The notes under the pieces: generated by a model
What the model was told of the DNA's origin: nothing
The model's input: only the letters and a program-made list of their open reading frames with translations
Database searches by the model: none
Part shown: positions 50,839 through 58,753 of the stretch, piece after piece
Numbering within the stretch: the first letter of the stretch is position 1
Layout of the letters: every line of letters starts with the position of its first letter
Assembly (NCBI RefSeq): GCF_017908035.1
Contig: NZ_JAEQMU010000001.1
Location: 1,736,001-1,800,000, forward strand
Direction of reading: 5' to 3'
Source: Sphingobacterium tabacisoli
GTDB taxonomy: Bacteria; Bacteroidota; Bacteroidia; Sphingobacteriales; Sphingobacteriaceae
DNA length: 64,000 nt
Translations under genes and position numbers: made by a program

Positions 50839-51027
50839 TGTTATAGTTCATTTATTCTTACACAATTTATACATCTTCCCTATTTGCCCCCCCTCAACAA
50901 GGACTGATTATTTAGAGTGTATCAAAAGAACGATCAAATTGAAGTAAGTATGGACGCCATAAGCTATTTTTATGCAATAGAGAGGTTATAAAAAGATAAA
51001 CTAAGTAGTCAGCAATCTGATTCAAAC

Positions 51028-51063
51028 AAAAAAAAGGATCCTCGCTTTGAGAATCCTTTTTTT
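51028..51063 (-). terminator. Terminator of the tRNA-Arg gene
   Basis: A-run plus GGATCCTC (51036-51043) pairs with GAGAATCC (51049-51056) plus a T-run with one mismatch; on the minus strand it ends in T. It lies eight bases beyond the 3' end of the tRNA. Confidence 0.75.
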
Positions 51064-51070
51064 AACACTG

Positions 51071-51144
51071 TGCACTCCAAGGGAGTCGAACCCCTAACCT
51101 TCTGATTCGTAGTCAGATGCTCTATCCAATTGAGCTAGGAATGC
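51071..51144 (-). tRNA. tRNA-Arg (anticodon ACG)
   Basis: 74 bases. The acceptor stem GCATTCC pairs with GGAGTGC (one G-U pair), the discriminator is A, and CCA is not encoded. The D-arm is GCTC...GAGC, the anticodon arm is TCTGA-CTACGAA-TCAGA with anticodon ACG, and the T-loop is TTCGACT. The first anticodon base should be edited to inosine to read CGU, CGC and CGA. Confidence 0.95.
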
Positions 51145-51183
51145 ATTAACCTAAAACTTCAGTTATCTTCCGTTTTGGTGATG

Positions 51184-51214
51184 CAAATATCAATACTTTT
51201 TTCAACATTTCAAA
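51184..51214 (-). promoter_or_regulatory. Promoter of the tRNA-Arg gene
   Basis: Minus-strand TTTG (51214-51211), 19 bases, then GATATTTG (51191-51184), a one-mismatch version of TAnnTTTG with ideal spacing. The start should be near 51179, about 35 bases before the mature 5' end. Confidence 0.65.
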
Positions 51215-51294
51215 CATTTTAACACCTTTTTTAACAACAAAACCCATATTTTTTTATATATTGCTGATAGTAATAGAATTACATTTTCTTTTTT

Positions 51295-52116
51295 ATGACA
51301 GAACGTATTATCCGTAGCAACAAAATCAGGACAGAAGACATCAGTCTATCCTATTATATCAAAAAAGCAACCGAAAAAGAAAGACGTACCATTATATTTC
51401 TACACGGATTCCCCTTCAACAAGAACTCCTGGAGACCACAATTGGAATCATTGGAAGATGATATCACAGGTATCGCCATAGACATTCGGGGACATGGATT
51501 ATCTACCAGCGGACATGGCTTTTTTAGCATTGATGTATTTGCGAAGGACATTATCTCATTTATCAATAAACTCGACATTGAAAAAGTAACATTATGTGGA
51601 GTATCCATGGGCGGCTACATCGCTTTACGGATGTATCAACTGATCCCTGATCGCATAGAGGGCCTTATCCTCTCTGACACACATTCCAGAGCAGACGACA
51701 ACACAGCTAAACAAAAGCGATTCGACAGCATCCAGGCAATTCTAAGACACGGCAGGAGACCCTTTGCGCTCGGGTTTATCGACAGCCTATTTGCTCAAAA
51801 AACAATCCTTGAAAATCCAGAAGCAGTAGAATTGATAAAAAGCAGCATAAGACGCAATCCCATCCAAACCATATGTGCTACGATGCTCGCACTCGCCTCT
51901 CGAACGGATACATCAGATTCCCTGGCAAACATAAAAGTCCCAACATTGCTGATCCGAGGCACAGAGGACAAAATAACGGCAAAATTCCTGATGGAAGAGA
52001 TGCATCAATGTATTCCAGAAGCAAGGTACATCGAAATTGAAGAAGCTGGGCATCTTCCAAACCTGGAACAGCCTTTAGCCTTCAACAAAGAAATAAATGC
52101 TTTTTTATTGACGTAG
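51295..52116 (+). CDS. Alpha/beta hydrolase
   Basis: A 273-residue serine hydrolase. H-G-F-P-F-N-K-N-S-W (about residues 38-47) is the oxyanion loop, and G-V-S-M-G-G-Y at about residue 103 is the nucleophile elbow. The acid is in R-G-T-E-D-K-I-T and the His in E-A-G-H-L-P-N-L-E-Q-P. It resembles the 3-oxoadipate enol-lactonase/proline iminopeptidase group but the substrate is unknown. No signal peptide. It is monocistronic, with a hairpin overlapping its stop codon. Confidence 0.88.
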   Translation: MTERIIRSNKIRTEDISLSYYIKKATEKERRTIIFLHGFPFNKNSWRPQLESLEDDITGIAIDIRGHGLSTSGHGFFSIDVFAKDIISFINKLDIEKVTLCGVSMGGYIALRMYQLIPDRIEGLILSDTHSRADDNTAKQKRFDSIQAILRHGRRPFALGFIDSLFAQKTILENPEAVELIKSSIRRNPIQTICATMLALASRTDTSDSLANIKVPTLLIRGTEDKITAKFLMEEMHQCIPEARYIEIEEAGHLPNLEQPLAFNKEINAFLLT

Positions 52117-52149
52117 ATTAGGATAAATAACATCCTACTACGTCAATAA
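52105..52149. terminator. Long hairpin between convergent genes
   Basis: A 12-base arm at 52105-52116 (which includes the hydrolase stop codon) pairs with 52138-52149; inside, TAGGAT (52119-52124) pairs with ATCCTA (52132-52137). It can end transcription from the hydrolase and from the cys operon. Confidence 0.65.
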
Positions 52150-52163
52150 ATCTTTAAGGACAG

Positions 52164-53408
52164 CTAACCAATGCCCTCTATAGTCAGCGCACCCACCGTA
52201 AGGTTATTCCTGGGATCAATCAATATCGCTCGCGCATTAGCAGCTAGCTCATTGTTCAAATCAAACACAACCTCATCGGCAGCTTTTACCAAAATCCGTC
52301 CAATATCATTTAGACCTATACCACCGTCATACACCTTATCCTGACTATGAACATCATACCGATATAGAACCTCCAACACCTTAACCTTTGTCACCTGTGT
52401 CTGATTTTGCAAAATATACACCTGATTGGTATCCAATGGTCGATTTTCAAACCAACTCACATTTGCTTCAAAACTTCGTTCTGAACGGGACACCTTGGTT
52501 GCGCTACTAATAAAGTCTCCTCTTGAGACATCGACATCATCCGTCAGATGCAAAACAATGGATTGTCCATCCACGGCATACAATAGGTCCTTCTGATCAA
52601 ACTCAATAGCTTGCACCCGACTGCGAACGCCGCTCGGCAGCACCACAACTTCTTCTCCGACCGTCAATCCGTCTCCAATCACACGCCCGGCATATCCCCG
52701 ATAATCGGGCAAATCTGCACTCTGCGGACGAATCACCCATTGCACAGGAAGACGCCAGGCATTGCTCACCTCCTCTTCCCAGGTTACTGTTTCCAGATAC
52801 GTTAAAAGCGTAGGCCCCTTATACCACCCCATTCGATCAGAACTGTACACAATATTATCTCCTTTCAATGCAGATACAGGAACAAAATCAACATCTTTAA
52901 TGCCGAGCCTATCTGCCAGTAGCTGATAGTCCGATTTAATGGTTTCAAAAACAGATGCGCTATAATCCACCATATCCATCTTATTGACACAAACAAGAAC
53001 TTTTCGTAACGATAGCAACTTCGCAATAAACGAATGTCGTTTAGTCTGCTCTATCACCCCTTTTCGCGCATCAATAAGAACAATGATTAAATCAGAATTC
53101 GAAGCTCCTGTCACCATATTACGCGTATACTGTATATGCCCAGGAGCATCGGCAATAATAAACTTACGTGCTTCCGTCTGAAAATACTTATAGGCCACAT
53201 CAATGGTAATTCCCTGCTCACGCTCCGCCTTTAGACCATCCGTTAATATCGCCAGATCAACCGTACCATCATCATTCTTACGATTAGCCTTTTGAATCGC
53301 CTCAAGCTGATCATCCAGTATAGAATTCGTATCATATAGCAACCGGCCGATCAAGGTACTCTTACCATCGTCAACAGAACCCGCCGTAATAAATTTCAAT
53401 ATATTCAT
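52164..53408 (-). CDS. cysN: Sulfate adenylyltransferase subunit 1 (GTPase)
   Basis: About 415 residues from the ATG at 53408; an in-frame TTG at 53432 was not preferred. A translation-factor-type GTPase: P-loop G-S-V-D-D-G-K-S-T, switch D-A-P-G-H-I-Q-Y-T-R-N-M, and N-K-M-D. Two beta-barrel domains follow. With CysD it activates sulfate to APS, GTP hydrolysis driving the reaction. No APS kinase domain is fused. It is the last gene of the sulfate-assimilation operon, separated from cysD by a 108-base repetitive spacer. Confidence 0.95.
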   Translation of the reverse strand: MNILKFITAGSVDDGKSTLIGRLLYDTNSILDDQLEAIQKANRKNDDGTVDLAILTDGLKAEREQGITIDVAYKYFQTEARKFIIADAPGHIQYTRNMVTGASNSDLIIVLIDARKGVIEQTKRHSFIAKLLSLRKVLVCVNKMDMVDYSASVFETIKSDYQLLADRLGIKDVDFVPVSALKGDNIVYSSDRMGWYKGPTLLTYLETVTWEEEVSNAWRLPVQWVIRPQSADLPDYRGYAGRVIGDGLTVGEEVVVLPSGVRSRVQAIEFDQKDLLYAVDGQSIVLHLTDDVDVSRGDFISSATKVSRSERSFEANVSWFENRPLDTNQVYILQNQTQVTKVKVLEVLYRYDVHSQDKVYDGGIGLNDIGRILVKAADEVVFDLNNELAANARAILIDPRNNLTVGALTIEGIG

Positions 53409-53516
53409 TTCTTTTCTAATAATCAGAGACAAGAAACTAGAGACTAGACACTTCTGAAATCTCCTATCTAATATCTCCTATCTCAATACTATGTACTAAA
53501 TACCCAATACCATACG
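53409..53516. repeat. Low-complexity repetitive spacer between cysD and cysN
   Basis: The 108-base spacer is built from short repeated words: ATCTCCTATCT at 53459 and again at 53473 (14-base period), ACTAG at 53436 and 53443, GAGAC at 53426 and 53440, and several ATAC/TACT words. It is much longer than the other gaps in this operon and has no open frame or hairpin terminator. Confidence 0.6.
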
Positions 53517-54407
53517 CTAAAAATACCCCTGTTTCTTACGTTCCTCCATAGCAGCCTCCGATACCTTATCATCCATCCGCGCCCCCCGTTCACTGACTGT
53601 CGACGCTTTTATCTCAGCAATGATATCATCCAACTCCACCGCGTGCGAATCCACAGCCGCAGTACAGGTCATATCACCTACTGTCCGGAAGCGCACAGCC
53701 CGACGCTCAACTCGATCATCTGCATCCACTTGTAAACAGTCCGCACTCGCCATCCATTGCCCATTACGCCATACCACATCCCGACTATGGCTAAAGTAAA
53801 TAGAAGGCAAAGCGATCCCTTCCCGCTTGATATAGTTCCAAACATCAAGCTCCGTCCAATTCGAAATCGGAAATACACGGACGTTCTCTCCTTTATTTAT
53901 CTTCCCATTAAAAATATTCCACAACTCCGGACGCTGCCGTTTGGGATCCCATTGCCCGAACTCATCACGCACAGAAAAAACACGCTCTTTGGCACGAGCC
54001 TTCTCTTCATCTCTACGCGCCCCCCCGATACAAGCATCGAAACCGTATGCAGCTATCGTATCCAACAATGTCACCGTCTGTAAAGCATTGCGGCTGGCAT
54101 TCTTCCCTATAGACTCCAGCACCCGCCCCTGATCGATACTTTCCTGTACTGACCCTACAATCAACCGCTCACCAACCTGCTCCACCAACCAGTCGCGGAA
54201 TACAATCGTCTCTGGGAAATTATGCCCTGTATCAATATGAACAAGCGGAAACGGAAATTTACCTGGCTTAAATGCCTTCTTCGCCAGATGCACCAACGTA
54301 ATACTGTCTTTACCTCCCGAAAACAACAAAGCTGGATTTTCAAATTGCCCAGCTACCTCCCGAAGAATATAAATAGCCTCTGCTTCTAAATGATCTAAAT
54401 AATCCAT
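53517..54407 (-). CDS. cysD: Sulfate adenylyltransferase subunit 2
   Basis: A 296-residue PP-loop enzyme. The ATP-binding S-G-G-K-D-S lies at about residue 30, with H-I-D-T-G-H-N-F-P-E-T near 56 and G-G-A-R-R-D-E-E-K-A-R-A-K-E near 128, all diagnostic. It forms ATP sulfurylase with CysN, making APS from sulfate and ATP. It starts 22 bases after cysH. The C-terminal M-E-E-R-K-K-Q-G-Y-F is standard. Confidence 0.97.
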   Translation of the reverse strand: MDYLDHLEAEAIYILREVAGQFENPALLFSGGKDSITLVHLAKKAFKPGKFPFPLVHIDTGHNFPETIVFRDWLVEQVGERLIVGSVQESIDQGRVLESIGKNASRNALQTVTLLDTIAAYGFDACIGGARRDEEKARAKERVFSVRDEFGQWDPKRQRPELWNIFNGKINKGENVRVFPISNWTELDVWNYIKREGIALPSIYFSHSRDVVWRNGQWMASADCLQVDADDRVERRAVRFRTVGDMTCTAAVDSHAVELDDIIAEIKASTVSERGARMDDKVSEAAMEERKKQGYF

Positions 54408-54429
54408 TTATAAATATTTTTATTTTCTT

Positions 54430-55125
54430 TTATCTTTCACCATGTAAACCACACTCTTTTTTACTCTTGTCTTCCCACCACCATCTGCCTGCACGAAAGT
54501 CCTCGCCAGCACCTACAGACCGCGTACAAGGCTGACATCCGATACTTAAAAACCCTTTATCATGAAGCGGATTATAAGGCACATTAAATGCCTTCAAGAA
54601 TCCCTCGACCTCTGCCTGAGTCCAGTAAAACAAAGGGTGAACCTTAATAATAGCATTACCTTCATCCCACTCCACAATCCCCATATCTTCTCTATTCGAA
54701 GATTGCTCTGCCCGAATTCCTGTAATCCAAACATCAAACCCCTTAATAGCACGCCGCAAAGGCTCTATTTTACGGATAAAACAACATTCCTTACGATTTT
54801 CTACGCTCTCATAAAAACTTGTTGGCCCCTTATCACTCACCATAGCTTCCAACGCATCGGCCTGAGGATAGAAAGCCCTAATAGGCATACCATAGCGTTC
54901 TAAAGTTCTATTCCAAATATAATAAGTCTCCGGAAACAAACGACCGGTCTCTAAGGTAAATACTGAGGTATCCCGAGCTTTCGCGGCAAGCATATGGGTC
55001 AAAACCTGATCCTCTACCCCGAATGAAGTAGAGAAAACAACCCGATTTCCATACTGCGCCGCCACATACGCAATAATTTCCTCCGCCTGCAAACCATTCA
55101 ACACACGTTTCAGTTCATCAATCAT
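54430..55125 (-). CDS. cysH: Assimilatory (phospho)adenylyl-sulfate reductase, APS type predicted
   Basis: A 231-residue PAPS-reductase family enzyme releasing sulfite with thioredoxin as reductant. The catalytic Cys is C225 in K-E-C-G-L-H. It also has the pairs C114-C115 and C197-x-x-C200, the [4Fe-4S] motif of APS reductases that is missing in the E. coli PAPS enzyme. APS is therefore the predicted substrate, consistent with no CysC kinase in the operon. The start codon overlaps the siroheme-synthase-like gene's stop by four bases. Confidence 0.93.
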   Translation of the reverse strand: MIDELKRVLNGLQAEEIIAYVAAQYGNRVVFSTSFGVEDQVLTHMLAAKARDTSVFTLETGRLFPETYYIWNRTLERYGMPIRAFYPQADALEAMVSDKGPTSFYESVENRKECCFIRKIEPLRRAIKGFDVWITGIRAEQSSNREDMGIVEWDEGNAIIKVHPLFYWTQAEVEGFLKAFNVPYNPLHDKGFLSIGCQPCTRSVGAGEDFRAGRWWWEDKSKKECGLHGER

Positions 55126-55706
55126 TTTTGACTCCTTTCCAATAACTCTCGTGTATGGGCATTTAATAACCGTACCTTCTCTCCAAAATCGCCCCGAAGC
55201 TGCTCACGCATCTCATACATCAATCCCAAGGTCTCATCAATCTCCTCCGGTAACAATCCTTGTAAAAACTCCTTCAACCGCTTTGCAATAGTCGGCGACT
55301 TTCCGTTGGTAGAGATACCAATCTTTAAATCCCCCTTCATCACGACAGATCCCAAATAAAAATCACATAAATCCGGTTTATCGGCCACATTGAGTAATAC
55401 ATTACGCTTCCTTGCCAACCCCTGTATATGTTGATTCAATAGCGTGTTATTACTCGCGACCACAACCAGATCCACCCCATCCAAATCCACATCTTCAAAA
55501 CTACGTTCATACAGATCAACATGCTCTTGCCCTTGCACAAATGCTCTAAAATCCCCAGAAACATCCTTAGCAACGACCCGAACCTTCGCTTTGGGACTCT
55601 GCTGCAATAACGCGCTTATCTTTTCCAAACCCACCGGGCCAGCTCCAATCAACAGAACCTGTAACTGCTCAAGCTTAAGAAATATAGGAAACAACCTGTT
55701 CATCAC
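55122..55706 (-). CDS. Precorrin-2 dehydrogenase/sirohydrochlorin ferrochelatase (Met8/CysG-N-like)
   Basis: A 194-residue bifunctional enzyme domain. The NAD-binding loop is L-I-G-A-G-P-V-G-L-E-K (about residues 19-29), followed by D-L-V-V-V-A-S-N-N near 78 and the signature N-V-A-D-K-P-D-L-C-D-F and G-I-S-T-N-G-K-S-P-T-I-A-K-R-L-K. It oxidises precorrin-2 and inserts iron to give siroheme, the cofactor of the sulfite reductase encoded in the same operon. It overlaps both neighbours by four bases (translational coupling). Confidence 0.92.
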   Translation of the reverse strand: MMNRLFPIFLKLEQLQVLLIGAGPVGLEKISALLQQSPKAKVRVVAKDVSGDFRAFVQGQEHVDLYERSFEDVDLDGVDLVVVASNNTLLNQHIQGLARKRNVLLNVADKPDLCDFYLGSVVMKGDLKIGISTNGKSPTIAKRLKEFLQGLLPEEIDETLGLMYEMREQLRGDFGEKVRLLNAHTRELLERSQK

Positions 55707-56476
55707 ACCTGTAAATAATGGATCTCGTTCCGTATCCTACTGAACGCTGCATGCTTGCTGACCACCTCTCCAATCACAATAATAGCGGGCACACCAACAC
55801 CACTGCATTCCACAGCTTCAACAATAGAGCTTATCGTCCCCAACACAACACGTTCAGTAGCCAAAGAGCCATTCTGAATAACAGCAATCGGCAAAGTAGA
55901 CTTTCCACTGGCCTCATACAAGGAAACAATCTCCCGCAACTTACCATACCCCATCAATACCACTATCGTAGCATCTGTCCCTACTGCCAACTGAAGATCG
56001 GAGGACAGGCTTCCGTCAGACTTAGACCCCGTAATTACCCAAAAGCTCTCACTGACACCTCTATAAGTTAAAGGAATCTTCTGAATCCCTGTCAATCCAA
56101 TCGCTGAAGATATCCCCGGAATGACTGCAGTAGGAATACCAAAACCATGTACATAGTCCAACTCTTCACCACCACGACCAAATACAAAAGAATCTCCTCC
56201 CTTCAACCGAACCACATGCCCATGCGTCAACGCATAATCCACCATCAGTCTATTGATGTAATCTTGTGAAGTGGACAGCCGCTCTGCCCGTTTCCCCACA
56301 TACACTTTTGTACAGTTAGGTCTAGCATAAGACAATAAAGCATCATTCACCAAAGCATCATAAAGAATAACATCAGCACATGCGATAGCTTTCACTCCTT
56401 TCAATGTAATCAAGTCAGGATCGCCCGGACCGGCTCCTACCAATGTTACAAATGGTTGTATTTTATTCATTTTCAA
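55703..56476 (-). CDS. cobA: Uroporphyrinogen-III C-methyltransferase
   Basis: A 257-residue SAM-dependent methyltransferase making precorrin-2. Signatures: V-G-A-G-P-G-D-P-D-L-I-T-L-K-G near the start, V-G-K-R with Y-V near residue 60, R-L-K-G-G-D-S-F-V-F-G-R-G-G-E-E near 90, and G-I-S-S-A at 125. It works with the adjacent Met8-like enzyme; together they replace the fused CysG of enterobacteria. It starts eight bases after the sulfite reductase stop. Confidence 0.95.
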   Translation of the reverse strand: MKMNKIQPFVTLVGAGPGDPDLITLKGVKAIACADVILYDALVNDALLSYARPNCTKVYVGKRAERLSTSQDYINRLMVDYALTHGHVVRLKGGDSFVFGRGGEELDYVHGFGIPTAVIPGISSAIGLTGIQKIPLTYRGVSESFWVITGSKSDGSLSSDLQLAVGTDATIVVLMGYGKLREIVSLYEASGKSTLPIAVIQNGSLATERVVLGTISSIVEAVECSGVGVPAIIVIGEVVSKHAAFSRIRNEIHYLQV

Positions 56477-56483
56477 ATATCCT

Positions 56484-58586
56484 TTAAGAATTAACCCTTA
56501 GCGCCGACCTACGTTCGGCGGCGTCATAGTAAAAAGCAGTAGCCTGTATCAAATAAGCCTCCGCAAATTCCTTAGAAGGCTCGTATTTATTAATCTGGAG
56601 TACGCGTTCCGAAAAAGAAGTCAGAAAACGAAATTCCCCACTCGCGACATACACCTCATCAAACCCGTCAATAACAGCAACCTGTGTACTCGCATTGACA
56701 CCACGATCAAGCAACAAAGCCTTGGCCCCCCAAACAAAGGCACTATAGCTGTGATAAATAGCATCAGCATACTGATCGAGTTCCAAAGCCTGTTTTGCCC
56801 AATCAATCTTTTCCTCAGCCTCAAAAAGTAAAGTAGCCACCAGATCAATCACCACCCCAGCACATTCCCCAACACCGATTGCCGTAGCAAAAGTATCCTG
56901 ATGCCCCCAATCAATAAACTCATCTGCAGTCAATGTCGTCAGATCAGACAACGGCTTCAACAACCGATAGAAATAATCCTTTCCAACACGATCATAATAC
57001 CCATGAAAATTCTCTTCGACCGATTTATGGATCTTATAATCGGAAAGAACAAGATCAACAACCTGAAGAACACGTTTCGTAGGCACCTTGATGACACGTT
57101 CGGCAACGCGTCCTTTACCATCACCAACAGTACCTCCTCCCAACATCACCTGCGCAGCAGGAACCACCTTACCATCTGCTTTAACTGAGCTTCCATGAAA
57201 ACCTATATGCGCCAAACCGTGCTGACCACAAGAATTCATACAGCCCGAAATCTTAATCTTCAATCCCTGCTCAAAAACAAAATCTGTATAAAATTCATGA
57301 ACATACCCCTCTAATACACGGGCCATCTCCGTAGAATTAGATATCCCTAGATTACAAGTATCGGTCCCCGGACAAGTCGTAATATCAGCCGTACTATCAA
57401 AACCCGGTTTCGACAGACCTAATTCAACCAATAAATTGAATAAATGCGAAAGAGAAGCCTCACGGACAAACTTAAAAAGCAAATTCTGCCCTTGAGTAAT
57501 ACGGATATCATCTGCCACATGCCCCTGTATACCCGATACCAATCGCCTAGCCTTATCAGTAGATAAATCTCCTGTCTGCACATTTACATACACCCCGTAA
57601 TAACCTGACTGCTTTTGAGCGAATACATTTGTTTTTTGCCATACCTGAAAAGCTCTTTCGTCGACTACAGGTACCGCATCGATTGCCGTTTCAGGCAGAA
57701 CAGGCGCTTCCACCAGCCTACGATCGACCACAAAAACAGTATTCCTGTTTGCTATTCGCTCCTCCTCAATAAGACGCAACACCTCCGAAAGCCCTATCTT
57801 CTGGACCAAATATTTAAAACGAGCCTTATTCCGATTATTACGCTCCCCATAACGATCAAAAACACGCAACGTAGCCTCTATATATGGAATAACCTGATCC
57901 TCTGGAAGAAAATCATACACTTCCTCAGCAAGAACAGGCTGAGCCCCCAGACCACCTCCCATCAACACCTTGAAACCACGCTCCTCTACCCCATCACTCC
58001 ATCTTACTTTAGGAATAAAACCAAAGTCATGAATATAAGAAAATGCGGTATCCTTGTCCGAAGACGAAAAGGAGATCTTGAATTTCCGTCCCATTTCAGC
58101 GCAGACTGGATTACGAAGAAAATAAGCAAATGTCTGCTGCGCATAAGGAGATACATCAAATGGCTCATCCGGATCTATCCCTGCTGTAGCAGATGCAGTC
58201 ACATTACGGACCGTATTCCCACAAGCCTCTCTCAAAGTAATATCATCAGCTGCCAATTTAGCCCAGAGCTCAGGAGTCTTTGCCAAACTCACATAGTGAA
58301 TCTGTATATCCTGACGTGTTGTAAGGTGAAGATTACGACTCGCATATTCATCAGAGATAGCAGCAATCTTCAGCAACTGTCTAAAGGTTACCTTTCCAAA
58401 AGGTAATTTAATACGAACCATCTGCACTCCAGGCTGACGCTGCCCATACACCCCCCGAGCCAAACGAAGCGACCTAAACTTCTCTTCTGGCAAAGAACCT
58501 TCCTGATAAGCCCTAATCTTTTTATCTAGCTCAATAATCTCCTGTGCAACCACAGGATTCTCTAATTCAGTACGAAAACTCTGCAT
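56484..58586 (-). CDS. Siroheme sulfite/nitrite reductase fused to a C-terminal HEPN-like domain
   Basis: A 700-residue protein. Residues 1 to about 540 form the two ferredoxin-like plus catalytic repeats of siroheme reductases. The 4Fe-4S/siroheme cysteines are C405-x5-C411 (C-P-G-T-D-T-C) and C449-x3-C453 (G-C-M-N-S-C-G). The last ~110 residues (about 590-700) are helical and HEPN-like (Y-A-D-A-I-Y-H-S-Y-S-A-F-V-W-G-A-K-A-L-L-L). The R-x4-6-H ribonuclease motif is not seen. It is the first gene of the sulfate operon, so sulfite-to-sulfide reduction is the predicted role. The usual flavoprotein partner is absent; ferredoxin is the likely electron donor. Confidence 0.9.
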   Translation of the reverse strand: MQSFRTELENPVVAQEIIELDKKIRAYQEGSLPEEKFRSLRLARGVYGQRQPGVQMVRIKLPFGKVTFRQLLKIAAISDEYASRNLHLTTRQDIQIHYVSLAKTPELWAKLAADDITLREACGNTVRNVTASATAGIDPDEPFDVSPYAQQTFAYFLRNPVCAEMGRKFKISFSSSDKDTAFSYIHDFGFIPKVRWSDGVEERGFKVLMGGGLGAQPVLAEEVYDFLPEDQVIPYIEATLRVFDRYGERNNRNKARFKYLVQKIGLSEVLRLIEEERIANRNTVFVVDRRLVEAPVLPETAIDAVPVVDERAFQVWQKTNVFAQKQSGYYGVYVNVQTGDLSTDKARRLVSGIQGHVADDIRITQGQNLLFKFVREASLSHLFNLLVELGLSKPGFDSTADITTCPGTDTCNLGISNSTEMARVLEGYVHEFYTDFVFEQGLKIKISGCMNSCGQHGLAHIGFHGSSVKADGKVVPAAQVMLGGGTVGDGKGRVAERVIKVPTKRVLQVVDLVLSDYKIHKSVEENFHGYYDRVGKDYFYRLLKPLSDLTTLTADEFIDWGHQDTFATAIGVGECAGVVIDLVATLLFEAEEKIDWAKQALELDQYADAIYHSYSAFVWGAKALLLDRGVNASTQVAVIDGFDEVYVASGEFRFLTSFSERVLQINKYEPSKEFAEAYLIQATAFYYDAAERRSALRVNS

Positions 58587-58650
58587 ATTTTTTACCTAAA
58601 AATGTGTCAATCCAAGCTTTATAATTACGGTTCACAAAACAAGAACGCAA

Positions 58651-58658
58651 CAAATGTA
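58651..58658 (-). promoter_or_regulatory. -7 element of the sulfate-assimilation operon
   Basis: The minus strand reads TACATTTG (TAnnTTTG), 64 bases before the sulfite reductase ATG. It lies back to back with the pstS promoter. Confidence 0.5.
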
Positions 58659-58701
58659 TAAAACAAAATCAACAATAACTACATAATCTACCAAATTAGT
58701 A

Positions 58702-58709
58702 TATATTTG
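58702..58709 (+). promoter_or_regulatory. -7 element of the pst operon
   Basis: TATATTTG matches TAnnTTTG; start near 58714, leader about 40 bases. No clear PHO box was recognised upstream. Confidence 0.55.
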
Positions 58710-58753
58710 TAAAAAATATATTTACGACTCTTTTCGATAAAGCAAACAAAAGG

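Larger units (their letters stand above)
50538..51070. other. Long non-coding gap with repeats
   Basis: A 533-base region without a convincing gene. It contains the terminator of the DUF4397 gene, four 11-base tandem repeats merging into a perfect 15-base hairpin (50775-50838), and the terminator of the tRNA gene. Short broken frames around 50950-51000 (for example M-D-A-I-S-Y-F-Y-A-I-E-R-L) could be gene debris but could not be identified. Confidence 0.5.

Noticed and set aside
50900..51030. Remnant of a transposase or integrase next to the tRNA gene
   Set aside because: Only very short broken frames are visible; no inverted terminal repeats, target duplication or tRNA-end duplication was found.
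57615..58406. 263-codon plus-strand frame opposite the sulfite reductase
   Set aside because: Antisense to conserved catalytic sequence, with no recognisable domain and biased composition.
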